NCBI GenBank assembly: GCA_947646735.1
Contig: CANTFK010000986.1
Span: 310,001 to 374,000, forward strand
DNA: 64,000 nucleotides
Direction: 5' to 3'
Origin: Peronospora farinosa
Lineage: Eukaryota; Oomycota; Peronosporomycetes; Peronosporales; Peronosporaceae
A model generated the notes under the pieces. The model was not told the origin of the DNA. It made no database searches and saw only the letters and a list, made by a program, of their open reading frames with translations. Shown piece after piece: positions 10,456 through 19,942 of the stretch. The first letter of the stretch is position 1; each line of letters opens with the position of its first letter. The position numbers and the translations under genes were made by a program.

Positions 10456-11715
10456 TTAACTTGTAGTGCCATACGTAACTTCAGCCACGTTCTGAATCTC
10501 TTCCCTTGAAGAGGCAAGAAGAAAAATAACTTGACATGCACTCTTCTAGCTGCTCATTCATTTATGTCTGCATCAGCCATGCTGCTGTCCAAACAAACTT
10601 GTATGTTCTGGTGGGAATAGTGATGGAGAGTTCTACTATAACACCGATAGAACGAAAAACGACAACAGGAAACTCGTAATATGCTTACTCGGGTAATTTA
10701 TTTTGTAAACAGATATCGTGTGTACAAAGCATTCTAGTAGACAGCTGCGACGATCTGACCGACGGTGAGAACGAGCTCCATGGCTTCCGGTATGTTCTGT
10801 CCCACCAATCGTCGAAGAAGAGAATCGCCGCGCGTTGAAGCACCATAGGTGGTTGGCTGCGACTTGGTCGTCCGAAAGCTCTGAAAAATGGTCGACCCGT
10901 TTCCAGTGCGAGAAGCAGGTCCGTGTCGAGGGTGGATAGATGTCGACATTGCTGCTGTAATTGCGGCCACCCAGTACTCGCGCTCTTGGCAACTTGATGC
11001 ACGCATAGTGAGGATTTTACCGTTTGAGCCATACTGGAGACGAATGGTATGATGCTCTATGTCTTTGCGAAGACCTTTGACGAACTTGACGGTCGAGTCA
11101 AGAGCGATCGTCAACGTTCCACCTGCAACACGTGGACGCCGAATGATGAGGTGGAAAGCTGCACGAGAAGCTGCACGAGAAGCTGCTAGTTTCGGTTGCG
11201 CGGTGCACACCAGACATACGGAACTGAGGAACCTGCAACGATGAATTGAGAAATGTGACCAAGAAGTGTGAGTACGCGAGGTGGACGGACAGCTCATACG
11301 GACACACACAAAACTTACCACAGGAGGCTGCACGATTGGACAGAGAGTTTTCCACACCTCATTGCGGTGATGATCGTAGAGCTTGCGTAGGGACGTTCGT
11401 TGGTGCCTGGATACTTGGTCGAGGTTTTCTCGAGTGAGCAAATTAGGAAATGAAGGAACCAAGTGTGTACAGGAAGAACTTGGTAAGCGACATCAAATTT
11501 CGGTGAAGAGCAGTCAAACATATTTATTTTGATGGATTTCCGGTCCGAATCAGGTGATGGTCTCCTACATTGAGTCTTTTGAGGCTAGTTGAGGTACGGA
11601 AGATATGACCTTGTACGTTACTAACCGTTACTAACGTGGCCTTTTGCGGTGGCTGTGGCGACTCTGTCGAATATGTACATCAAAAATATAGTTGATGTCC
11701 TGCATATTTACCTCG
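10456..11715 (-). repeat. Direct repeat copy 1 carrying a small PH-like gene
   Basis: About 1.26 kb that recurs at 13727-15029 in the same orientation, about 3.27 kb away. Shared sequence begins around AACTTGTAGTGCCATACG and ends around a stretch reading TGTCC(T/C)GCATATTT. The duplication includes a gene with its upstream and downstream flanks. Small indels and substitutions separate the copies, so the event is not brand new. Confidence 0.85.
10734..11362 (-). CDS. Small PH-like domain protein, paralogue 1 (2 exons)
   Basis: Exons 11362-11319 and 11232-10734, 86-bp GT-AG intron (GTAAGT ... TTGCAG); 180 aa. The first exon encodes MRCGKLSVQSCSLLW; joining gives Trp-Phe-Leu-Ser, as in the second PH strand. 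The C-terminal helix signature of PH domains is visible: MRASSCQEREYWVAAITAAM. PH domains bind phosphoinositides or proteins; no other domain is present, so the role is unknown. A 12-bp tandem duplication adds ASRA relative to paralogue 2. The tail after the PH region is polar and ends VLTVGQIVAAVY. The exon 1 start was chosen because all three paralogues share the splice site and an ATG 42 bp before the donor. The PH call rests on weak motif similarity. Confidence 0.68.
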
Positions 11716-11989
11716 ACGTACTGCTTTGGTAACTGAAACTCATTACTGCTTTAATAATTGTAACGCATTACCGCTTTGGTAACTGAAACTTATTGCCGCT
11801 CTGTAAGGATCTGGACTTGTGAGCCATTTATAGATACCACTTGTCGAGACGACGTCATCAATCAGATAAACTATATCTTCGATTGAGATATCCCATTAAT
11901 TAAGCAAATTGACACGGTAATAAACGGCAGAACGTATTTTGTATAAACGTGAGCTTTTTCTAGCTTCTTTAGGAATGAGACCTCTTTAC
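11716..11989. repeat. Short degenerate tandem repeat between PH-like gene copies
   Basis: The phrase TTTGGTAACTGAAACT(C/T)ATT recurs at about 11725 and 11772, and a related TTTGGTAACTGTAACTTA occurs at about 15037. It looks like decayed repeat DNA; no gene is seen. Confidence 0.45.
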
Positions 11990-12435
11990 ATGCCGGTCGA
12001 ATTTGCAGGTGACACTTGTTATGCCATGGACAGACCAATTGATTTTACACGCTTTGACTTGCATTCCAGTAACCTGTAGCTCATTGTATCTAGTTCAGTG
12101 AGGTGCTTACTATGATATTGCTCTTGATTACGAAAGACTTACTTCTGTCAAGCACTGCATTAGCTTTTGCGGCTTCAGCACCAAGAGCCATGTCAGGTAA
12201 AAAGCGTGTACCTTACAAAAAGGGCGTCGGTAGATCGACCAAAGGTGTTGTTGCCGTACGTTTGATTCTCGGTAGACCATGCTTTATTACCATGTATTGC
12301 CCATTTACTTGGCTTTATGTCGATGTAGCAAACAACAGTGGTCGATCTAAGCCTCCCAATCACCAATTTGTGACTTTGGATTCGATTGGTAACCCGTGTC
12401 ATCGTTTCGGACAGCCACAACTTTAACGTAGATGC
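11990..12435 (-). repeat. Inverted-repeat arm, right copy (pairs with 9955-10425)
   Basis: Inverted counterpart of the left arm. It reads CTTGTTATGCCATGG near its start, where the left arm ends with the complement, and ends with GTTTCGGACAGCC. Both arms keep the short frame with SGKKRVPYKKGVGRS, with only a few residue changes. No terminal inverted repeats or transposase are visible, so the mobile-element class cannot be given. Confidence 0.65.
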
Positions 12436-13726
12436 TCTCGCCACATGCAGTAGTAGGACGGTATTAATTACTGAAAGGGGTACTTTATTGCTTCGCTCTA
12501 GTGCGCAATCATGCTTAAACATGGAGGGCCAGTTGTAGCGCTTCACGTGTTGATATGGTGGCAGCAAGTTGCGAGGAATTATGACATGGGGCTATTATAT
12601 AGAATTAGGTTCATTCATTACTTGATCGATTTGGTGTTCGGCAAGACTGTGCGTTTGCAGCTTTGTGGCCGCACCGTGTCTACAATTGCTTGAGCCATCC
12701 GATCGCTATATCTTCCTTCTGGTCGGACACTATTTCGACTTTGAAGAATGAAAGTGGTCGAAGTTGTTGCACAAATGCAATAGATAAAGAGGAATGTATA
12801 TAAAGTAGAAAGTTTTCAGCAACTTTTGAAGACAGATGCTGCATATTTTGGCAGAGGAGGGTGAAAGGATGAAGTGGAAATTAGTGTCTTTGGAAACGAG
12901 AATCCTCCCGCAAGTCTTGGCATCCAGCTACAATACAACTAGTATAGAAGTGAGTGACGAAGCGGTTGTTTCTGTCGCGAAGTGATACTGTGTCGCTACT
13001 GCAGACACTGACAGAAAGCTAACATTTGAATTGCTACGCTGCTTCACTTCGATTTACTAGCTTAAGTGAGGCTTGCATGGTCGATTACCAAACATCAACG
13101 ATCTACACATCGAAGTTTACCACAACGTGCTGTGTGACAGAGATACTGAGCTGTTCTAGAGAGCTACGGCTACATTTAGCTCGTGCCAGAGCGAAGTGAG
13201 GGAACTTTTGGACGCTGCGTCCTGGAGAAGGACCGAATGATTTCTGTTGTAACGACACTCTCGTGTCTGCTTTTCATCATTACACTACGAGCTACTTCAC
13301 CAACGTGTGGTCTTTTTTGGCTGTCGAAGACGTGACTCATAATGTCGTACTTTGTCGTCAAAGGGCAGCAGCCCAATCATCGGAAGCTCAAACGGATCTA
13401 CATTACTCCAATTTGTGCTGAAGTCGATGGTAGAAATGTTGCTTAATCTTAGATACAAATGTTCATCGTAAGTTCCACGTGCAAGTGCCGACCCTCTTTC
13501 GAAGCTATCGATCTACCGCTTCGAGTAATGTATGTCACGTCATCATGAAGTGTATAGTGCGTTCCAGTGAAGACACTGCAACTTCCTCCATCTCCACTAA
13601 GGTAAGAAGCTGAAAAGACCTCTCTTCAGCTCTTTACTAGTCCCCGCGAATACTCTCTCGGCTTGTTCTATACCAAATTAATGAGGACGACGCTTGTGTA
13701 CTCAGCCAATGAGACATAGTATCTCC
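12436..13726. other. Intergenic, no gene recognised
   Basis: About 1.3 kb of AT-leaning sequence. Frames on both strands are short and without domain similarity. No RNA gene or repeat unit is recognised apart from its borders with the flanking repeats. Confidence 0.4.
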
Positions 13727-15029
13727 TAACTTGTAGTGCCATACGTAACTTCAGCCACGTTCTGAATCTCTTCCCTTGAAGAGGCAAGAAGAAAAATAAC
13801 TTGACATGCACTCTTCTAGCTGCTCATTCATTTATGTGTGCATCAGCCACCTGTCCACGTGCTGCTCTCCAAAGAAAATGAAGTGTTCTGGTGAGAATAG
13901 TGATGGAGAGTTCTACTATAACACCGATAGAACGAACAACGATAACCTGAAACTCGTAATATGCTTACTCGGGAATTTATTTTGTAAACAGATATCGTGT
14001 AACGGTCGACTGAGACTACATGTGTTAAAAGAGTTGAGAGAGTGCTACGACTGCAGACGCAAAAAGCTTTCTAGTGGGCAGCTGCAATGATCTGACCGAC
14101 GGTGAGGAAGAGCTGAATGGCAGCCGGTATATTCTGTCGTACCACTCGAAGAAGAGAATCGCCGCGCGTTGGAGCACCATAGGTGGTTGGCTGCGACTTG
14201 GTCGTCCGAAAGCTCTGAAAAATGGTCGACCCGTTTCCAGTGCGAGAAGCAGGTCCGTGTCGAGGGTGGATAGATGTCGACATTGCTGCTGTAATTGCGG
14301 CCACCCAGTACTCGCGCTCTTGTGAACTTGATGCACGCATGGTAAGGATTTTACCGTTTGAGCCATACTGGAGACGAATGATATGATGCTTTATGTCTTT
14401 GCGAAGACCTTTGACAAACTTCACGGTCGAGTCAAGAGCGATCGTCAACGTGCCACCTGCAACACGTGGACGCCGAATGATGAGGTGGAAAGCTGCACGA
14501 GAAGCTGCTAGTTTCGGTTGCGCGGTGCACACCAGACATACGGAACTGAGGAACCTGCAACGATGAATTGAGAAATGTGACCAAGAAGTGTGAGTACGCG
14601 AGGTGGACGGACAGCTCATACGGACACACACAAAACTTACCACAGGAGGCTGCACGATTGGACAGAGAGTTTTCCACACCTCATTGCGGTGATGATCGTA
14701 GATCTTGCGTAGGGAAGATCGTTGGTGCCTGGATACTTGGTCGAGGTTTTCTCGAGTGAGCAAATTAGGAAATGAAGGAACCAAGTGTGTACAGGAAGAA
14801 CTTGGTAAGCGACATCAAGTTTCGGTGAAGAGCAGTGAAACGTTCGGACTTCCGGTCCGAATCAGGTGATGGTCTCCTACATTGGGTCTTTTGAGGCTAG
14901 TTGAGGTACGAAAGATATGACCTTGTACGTTACTAACCGTTACTAACGTGGCCCTTTGCGGTGGCTGTGGTGGCTCTGTCGAACATGTCCATTAAGAATA
15001 TAGTTAATGTCCCGCATATTTGGCGCGAC
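13727..15029 (-). repeat. Direct repeat copy 2 carrying a small PH-like gene
   Basis: Second copy of the 10456-11715 segment, same orientation. It differs by a roughly 60-bp stretch around 14000-14060 near the 3' end of the gene and by loss of the 12-bp tandem duplication. The inverted-repeat arms are not duplicated with it. Confidence 0.85.
14071..14684 (-). CDS. Small PH-like domain protein, paralogue 2 (2 exons)
   Basis: Exons 14684-14641 and 14554-14071, same 86-bp intron as paralogue 1; 175 aa. Exon 1 is nearly identical to paralogue 1. The PH-like region keeps FHLIIRRPRVAGGTLTIALD, HHIIRLQYGS and MRASSSQEREYWVAAITAAM. The C-terminus differs from paralogue 1 (VRQNIPAAIQLFLTVGQI, one Arg-Leu pair absent). 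It sits in the second direct repeat, so it arose by segmental duplication. Intact frame and splice sites suggest it may still be functional; whether it is expressed cannot be judged from the sequence. Confidence 0.68.
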
Positions 15030-16284
15030 TTACTCCTTTGGTAACTGTAACTTAATACTGATATGTATACCAAATTGATGTGGGAACAGAGATGCAGTTA
15101 TTGTTGGTACGTGGCGTCAGGTTTGCGAGAACGTGTGGCTAATGCTTCGATGACAACGAATCTTAATCTACTGTATCCGTCTCGACATTGGTATCTATAA
15201 ATGGCTAGATCCTTTCAGATGAAGGAAGAAATGCATTACAAACAAATAAATTGTGGTTTTCACGACGCATGGTATCTCGATTCCTGCCGATGGAATTAAC
15301 TTGGATGATTAGCATCACATAGTGACGTTTGTAATGCAGGCACGTCCGGGATCTCTTGGCGATCTCATGAGCAAGCTACACATCGACGAATTAGTATCAC
15401 TGGCACGCATTTATAAACACCCACAATTGAAGGATGGAAGTCAACATTTGGTCCTGTATTGATACGATCAAGCCGTCCTACTTTTATGCCAAAGAAGGTG
15501 TCGATGGCACGCAACTGGAAATACAGGAATTCGACATACAAGCTAGAACACTACTAGACTTGAGTTGCTAACTACCAAACTTGCGCAAGTACTTTGCTGC
15601 ACTAGAATAGATAAAGTTAATGGAATGTTTGTTCGTGGACCTGCCTTGCAGATATCGTTAGTAATGAACAACATCAATCACGTCCGGACTTGTAGTAGTC
15701 GCGATAACATCTTGGTGGATGTCAGTCACCTGGTTTGTCAACACCAACAGCAGTACAAACCACTCTGACCACACATTTGACTGACACTTCAACTTGAGGA
15801 CCGTCTGTACCATTAAATCTGCTGGCTTTGTCCTCCCACTCGGCTTGAGTTACACATGTGGGTCCAGTAGTTGAGACGTTCAAAGATCAATTAATCTAAG
15901 CTGAGTGACTGCCTCTTTCCTGCTCGACAATGCAAGGTCGCCCAATGGTGAGATGACGCCTACTTGATCTTGTCGCCCTGATCATTATTTCGTAGCGGAC
16001 TGCGAGTGTACACGTTCCAATGCAGCCAGTGGTGTCCGTCCTTGTCAAGACTTTGTGTGGCCTTGTCGTTGCTGTCCAAGAACTGCGTTAAGCTTCCAGC
16101 AATATTGCCATTCTTTTGTATAGCATCATTGATTTCTGTGCTGCTAGGATAGATGACTTGGTTTCGAGTGTATGAAAGCTCCTGTCATTCCTCGATCTGT
16201 TCGCTTCAGACCAACTCGAGCTACGGACCAACCCAGCAACCAAAGCATATCTCCAACACTACCAACTACCCAACGCCTACCACG
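15030..16284. other. Intergenic, no gene recognised
   Basis: About 1.25 kb without a recognisable coding domain. It holds a fragment of the TTTGGTAACTG repeat at its left edge. The last 130 bp before 16285 are C-rich and T-poor, with several CAACTACC-like phrases, and may be the upstream region of the third PH-like gene. Confidence 0.4.
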
Positions 16285-16986
16285 ATGACATGCGGCAAGT
16301 TTTACGTTCAGTCGTGCGGTCTTTTTTGGTACGTCGTGTCATGCATGCATGCTCTCTTCACCATCGCCACCTACTTTGTGGCGTTTATCGGTTCTGGAAT
16401 CGATGTGATTAGATTGTTTCGTGTTGGTGTGCTTTGCAGGTTCTTGAGTACTGTGTACCTGGTGCAAATGGCACCCCTGAAAACTGTCTGGACTGATAGC
16501 TCAATCCAAGCAGCCACCTTGCATCTCATTATACGGCGCCCACGCATTGCAGGCGGGGCTTTAACGGTCCCGATCGACTCGACCGTGAGGCTTGTACAGT
16601 GTTCCCGCAAAGAAGCATCTCATCATACCATCCGTCTCCGGTACGGCAGCCCACCCCACACATGTCTAGTCATGCGCGCATCCAACTCGCTCGAATACGA
16701 CAAGTGGTTAGTCGGAATTATACGAGCGATGGCCGCAGCAGCACCGACACCTTGTGATATACGTGCCAGCGTCGGCAACTCTTCCCGAGACAACACCAAC
16801 ATAGCGACTAGCTTGACCGGTGCCGGGGGAGCCGGAATAAAGCCTAACGTGTACCTCGCACAATACGAGTGCAAACATCACCCAATAGCGGCTTTACGCT
16901 GGTCATTTATCTTGATAAGAACTGTGTTCAACTCAGTCAGCATTCATTCGCAAGCACTCCGGATAGCATTTCACCGATCGACATGA
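16285..16986 (+). CDS. Small PH-like domain protein, paralogue 3 (2 exons, divergent)
   Basis: Exons 16285-16328 and 16440-16986, 111-bp GT-AG intron (GTACGT ... TTTGCAG); 196 aa. Exon 1 has the same length (44 nt) and phase as paralogues 1 and 2, and reads MTCGKFYVQSCGLFW. The PH-like region has LHLIIRRPRIAGGALTVPID, HHTIRLRYGS and MRASNSLEYDKWLVGIIRAM, recognisably related but clearly older than the 1/2 pair. It is on the opposite strand from the other two. The C-terminal 60 residues have no similarity to the paralogues' tails. Function unknown; a phosphoinositide-binding adaptor is one possibility. Confidence 0.65.
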   Translation: MTCGKFYVQSCGLFWYVVSCMHALFTIATYFVAFIGSGIDVIRLFRVGVLCRFLSTVYLVQMAPLKTVWTDSSIQAATLHLIIRRPRIAGGALTVPIDSTVRLVQCSRKEASHHTIRLRYGSPPHTCLVMRASNSLEYDKWLVGIIRAMAAAAPTPCDIRASVGNSSRDNTNIATSLTGAGGAGIKPNVYLAQYECKHHPIAALRWSFILIRTVFNSVSIHSQALRIAFHRST

Positions 16987-17453
16987 TTCACCACCTGCGT
17001 ATAATTGTCCGCATCGGACCACACACGACAAGCAAAAGAGAAACATCTACGACCCTCGTCACGACTGACGATGCAGGTTCAACTATATTGACGTTGCCGA
17101 TTCACGAACTAAAGATGATTGGATCTTGACACTCCGTTAACAATAAAATCGCCGATCGTTCATGCATTCATACCATAACACGCCTAGTCTCATGCATTTA
17201 CTTGTACATTACTGGCAATGCAGCAGCTGTGGTTTTGACCAGGACATGAGTTGTTAGTCTGATGGCTCGGAGTCTGACTTCTCAAAACATTTCACGCCCA
17301 GGAAATCGATTTCAGATGAAAAAAACTTGCAAAATGGCGCCGGTTTGCCTGCCTAGCAGTGATGTATGTATTGGTATGTGCTTAAGATTGATGAGAGTTT
17401 GCGCGTTTGGAGCGCGTTTGGCGTATTGAGTAATTTCTGTATGGCGTCAAAAG
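16987..17453. other. Intergenic, no gene recognised
   Basis: Short region between the plus-strand PH-like gene and the minus-strand histidine phosphatase, with their 3' ends facing each other. A weak frame at 16869-17129 overlaps the PH-like gene tail and has no domain similarity. Confidence 0.4.
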
Positions 17454-18317
17454 CTACTTTGTAGTGACTTTCTCAATGAGAAGTGGTAAGAATTCGGCCG
17501 TCCCAAGGCTGTACTCAGGATGCCCGATCACGCGCAGAAGTGCAGCACCAAACACACTGTGCGAAACCACACCGAGACTTTGTGCCGACGTGTTTGAAAA
17601 GATGAGACCCAGGAACTTGATTGCACGGGCTTCAATCTCGACATCCGTTTCTCGGTGATCTGGAGTCCACCATGGATCTTCATCGGATCTAAAACCACTG
17701 AAATCCAGCTCCGGGTATTGCATCCTTTTCTCAGAGATGGCACGACGTTCATCACAAGTGTGGACACCCAGCACCTCTCGAGGCAATTCTAATGGTTTTA
17801 CGCTCATCTTGGTCGTCTGGTTCTGGTACACGATGGTGAATGTTTGCAGCGCACGCTCGAGCGGCGAAAGAAGCACGTGCTGGAGTTGCAAACCATTGTC
17901 AATCTCGGCATTGAGCCTTTTTGATGATTCTTCCGCTTGCTTGACTCCCTTAGCTGTCAAGGGTGCATCCAAATACTCTGGTAGCTTGCAATAATAGGTA
18001 TTCCACGCGTCGCTGCCATACTTCTCGATTGCGACATTGTGCATGCCTTCTCCATGACGCAAGAAAACAACGAGCTTGAGTTCGACGCCATCTCGCCGCT
18101 TCTCGTCTAAATCAGCGTGTACGTCCTGCCAGGTCTTCCCTTCCACAAGTCCCATTCGACGCGGGCTCGTCGTTGGGATATAGTGATGACGTTCTCCTTG
18201 AACAAAATACCCGTTGCTGTAACGGAAACGAGATGAAGCGGTCTGCTGACCACGGACCGAAATTGCCACCACGAGTAGCACGCAAAAGAGCAGCATCAAT
18301 CTTCGATAGAAACGCAT
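17454..18317 (-). CDS. Secreted histidine phosphatase (phosphoglycerate mutase-like)
   Basis: Single-exon gene of 287 aa. Histidine-phosphatase superfamily enzymes use a phospho-histidine intermediate. The signature LRHGEGMHN has the nucleophile His at about residue 88. Later motifs: APLTAKGVKQAE, LSPLERALQT, EVLGVHTCDERR, WWTPDHRET and the second catalytic His in GVVSHSVFG (about 260). The start at 18317 gives MRFYRRLMLLFCVLLVVAIS, a clear signal peptide with a cut likely near VRGQQ; an upstream TTG in frame was rejected. It lies 282 bp downstream of a paralogue, in tandem. Substrate unknown; such proteins are often called phosphoglycerate mutase-like by sequence, but secretion argues against glycolysis. 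Confidence 0.87.
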   Translation of the reverse strand: MRFYRRLMLLFCVLLVVAISVRGQQTASSRFRYSNGYFVQGERHHYIPTTSPRRMGLVEGKTWQDVHADLDEKRRDGVELKLVVFLRHGEGMHNVAIEKYGSDAWNTYYCKLPEYLDAPLTAKGVKQAEESSKRLNAEIDNGLQLQHVLLSPLERALQTFTIVYQNQTTKMSVKPLELPREVLGVHTCDERRAISEKRMQYPELDFSGFRSDEDPWWTPDHRETDVEIEARAIKFLGLIFSNTSAQSLGVVSHSVFGAALLRVIGHPEYSLGTAEFLPLLIEKVTTK

Positions 18318-18599
18318 TGGTACTTGTTTGCTTCGAAACCGAGAAAAGACGAAATGCCGAAAGGATAAGGTCAACTCGAAGGATAAACTTTCCAGGAAGT
18401 TGCAAGACGATAGATGATGGTAGCTGACTCAACGTAACGCCATCTTTCTGATGGATGTCATTCTTCTCCATTTGCTTTATCGGCTGCATATGTAAAAGAA
18501 TATCAACAGCAACAGTGAATTCTACTACTCATTAACACGATTCAAGTCACTGTACAGCATCAGTCTGATGACCGTTTGTGAATACAAGGGACACAAAAG

Positions 18600-19412
18600 C
18601 TATGCATCTTGCTGCAACTCCTCCTCGGTTGCGTCTGTGATTAACAACGGGATGAACTCTGCATTTCGCGGTCGGAAGTAGCGATGACCTACCGCAGCAA
18701 AACATCCGCGACTGAATCCGCTATGCGAAACGACAAGCGCGCAGCTCTCCGGACACTTGTAAAACGCTCGGTTCAAAAACTCTGCAGCTCTAGCAGCAAT
18801 TTCGTCGCTGGTTTCTCGATGGTCCGGTTGCCACCATGTGTCGTCCTCACTAGCCACCTCATCAAAGTCCAAATGGGGGTACGCTGCTTGCTTTGGGGTC
18901 AGGACCTTGCGTCGATCGCAGTTGACAACACCCAATGTCTCTCTGGCCAGCTCTACCACAGAAACCGGGATGTCTTGAAGTCGGGCAAACACGCGTTCGT
19001 ACGTCTGCAACGTGCGGTCCAATGGGGACACGAAAACCCGTTGCAGTTTAAGGCCGCAATTGGCAATCTGCTTCTCCAGCATCGAAGCGGCTGAATCGGC
19101 TTGGTCCTGGCCGTGGGCCGTCAACGGGGCATCAATGAACTCGGGTTGCATTTCATACTGCTGCCACAATTTTTCACCCACTAGGGCCTTTGCCGCATTG
19201 TGCGTGGCTTCTCCGTGTCGTAACAGAATCACTAGCTTAATATGTCGACCAGGATGATGGAGCTCGAATTTGTCCATGAACGCATAGACGTCCGTCCAGG
19301 CTTTACCGTCCACGAGACCCATGCGTGTGGGTGGTTCCCCCCTCTCATCTACTGGTTCGTCAGACACGCTCATGAGGAAAAACCCGGGCACACAGCGCAG
19401 AGGAGTGGCCAT
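18600..19412 (-). CDS. Histidine phosphatase paralogue without clear signal peptide
   Basis: Single-exon gene, ATG at 19412, 270 aa. The N-terminal signature LLRHGEATHN (His about 66) is followed by APLTAHGQDQAD, VSPLDRTLQTYE, ETLGVVNCDRRK, WWQPDHRET and LVVSHSGFSRG with the second His. The order of motifs and the C-terminus (AEFIPLLI) match the neighbouring 17454-18317 gene, so the two are tandem duplicates. The first residues (MATPLRCVPGFFLM) are only weakly hydrophobic; the protein is probably cytosolic, unlike its neighbour. A GMGL-like core MGLVDGKAW (about 31-39) is shared with the paralogue. Substrate unknown. Confidence 0.86.
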   Translation of the reverse strand: MATPLRCVPGFFLMSVSDEPVDERGEPPTRMGLVDGKAWTDVYAFMDKFELHHPGRHIKLVILLRHGEATHNAAKALVGEKLWQQYEMQPEFIDAPLTAHGQDQADSAASMLEKQIANCGLKLQRVFVSPLDRTLQTYERVFARLQDIPVSVVELARETLGVVNCDRRKVLTPKQAAYPHLDFDEVASEDDTWWQPDHRETSDEIAARAAEFLNRAFYKCPESCALVVSHSGFSRGCFAAVGHRYFRPRNAEFIPLLITDATEEELQQDA

Positions 19413-19942
19413 TGGAAGCGCCGACGTCGGAATTTTACGTCACTCGCAACTGGACAGTGTGACCAAATGGGTGATATTCGGATGTAATTGGACAGACAAG
19501 GTACGAACTCGAAGCACGTCCTTCCTCGCCAGATAGGGGCAAGTTAGTTCACGCATTGCAACTCGACGCATTCGTATAAGTGTGCGCTGCTTTAGGTTCG
19601 AAGATAGTTTGGACTGTAGCAAGCATTTCGAGTATTAGAATGCGATAGAATATGTACCAATTCTTTCTTGTAAAGTATGAGTGACAATGGAATCGCAATG
19701 TGTTTGGGTGGCACCAGCAATAGCAAGAGGTAGTCTCTTGATAGACGATGGCTCGATCAAAAGACTGCAAAGCTCGAGAAATCTTCTCTGTGAAGTGAAG
19801 CAGTGACGTTGATACGCCGCAACTGAGCCTTCATTTATCTTAGAAGATACCCGTAGCTTCGGCGATCCGTTTGGCAGGACAGGTTGCAAGCAAGTCCATG
19901 ATGCAATATTTCTCACACGTTCATACGCACCAAGCATCTGCA
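19413..19942. other. Intergenic upstream of the alkaline phosphatase remnant
   Basis: Lies between the divergent histidine phosphatase and alkaline phosphatase remnant. No convincing gene or RNA. Short frames on both strands have no domain similarity. Confidence 0.4.

Noticed and set aside
13176..14090. Frames in the spacer and 5' edge of the second direct repeat
   Set aside because: Short and unlike any family; the one at 13806-14090 is only partly matched in the first direct repeat and is not kept open there.
15565..15768. Small plus-strand frame before the third PH-like gene
   Set aside because: No recognisable domain, no splice partner that extends it, and no similarity to the other paralogue loci.
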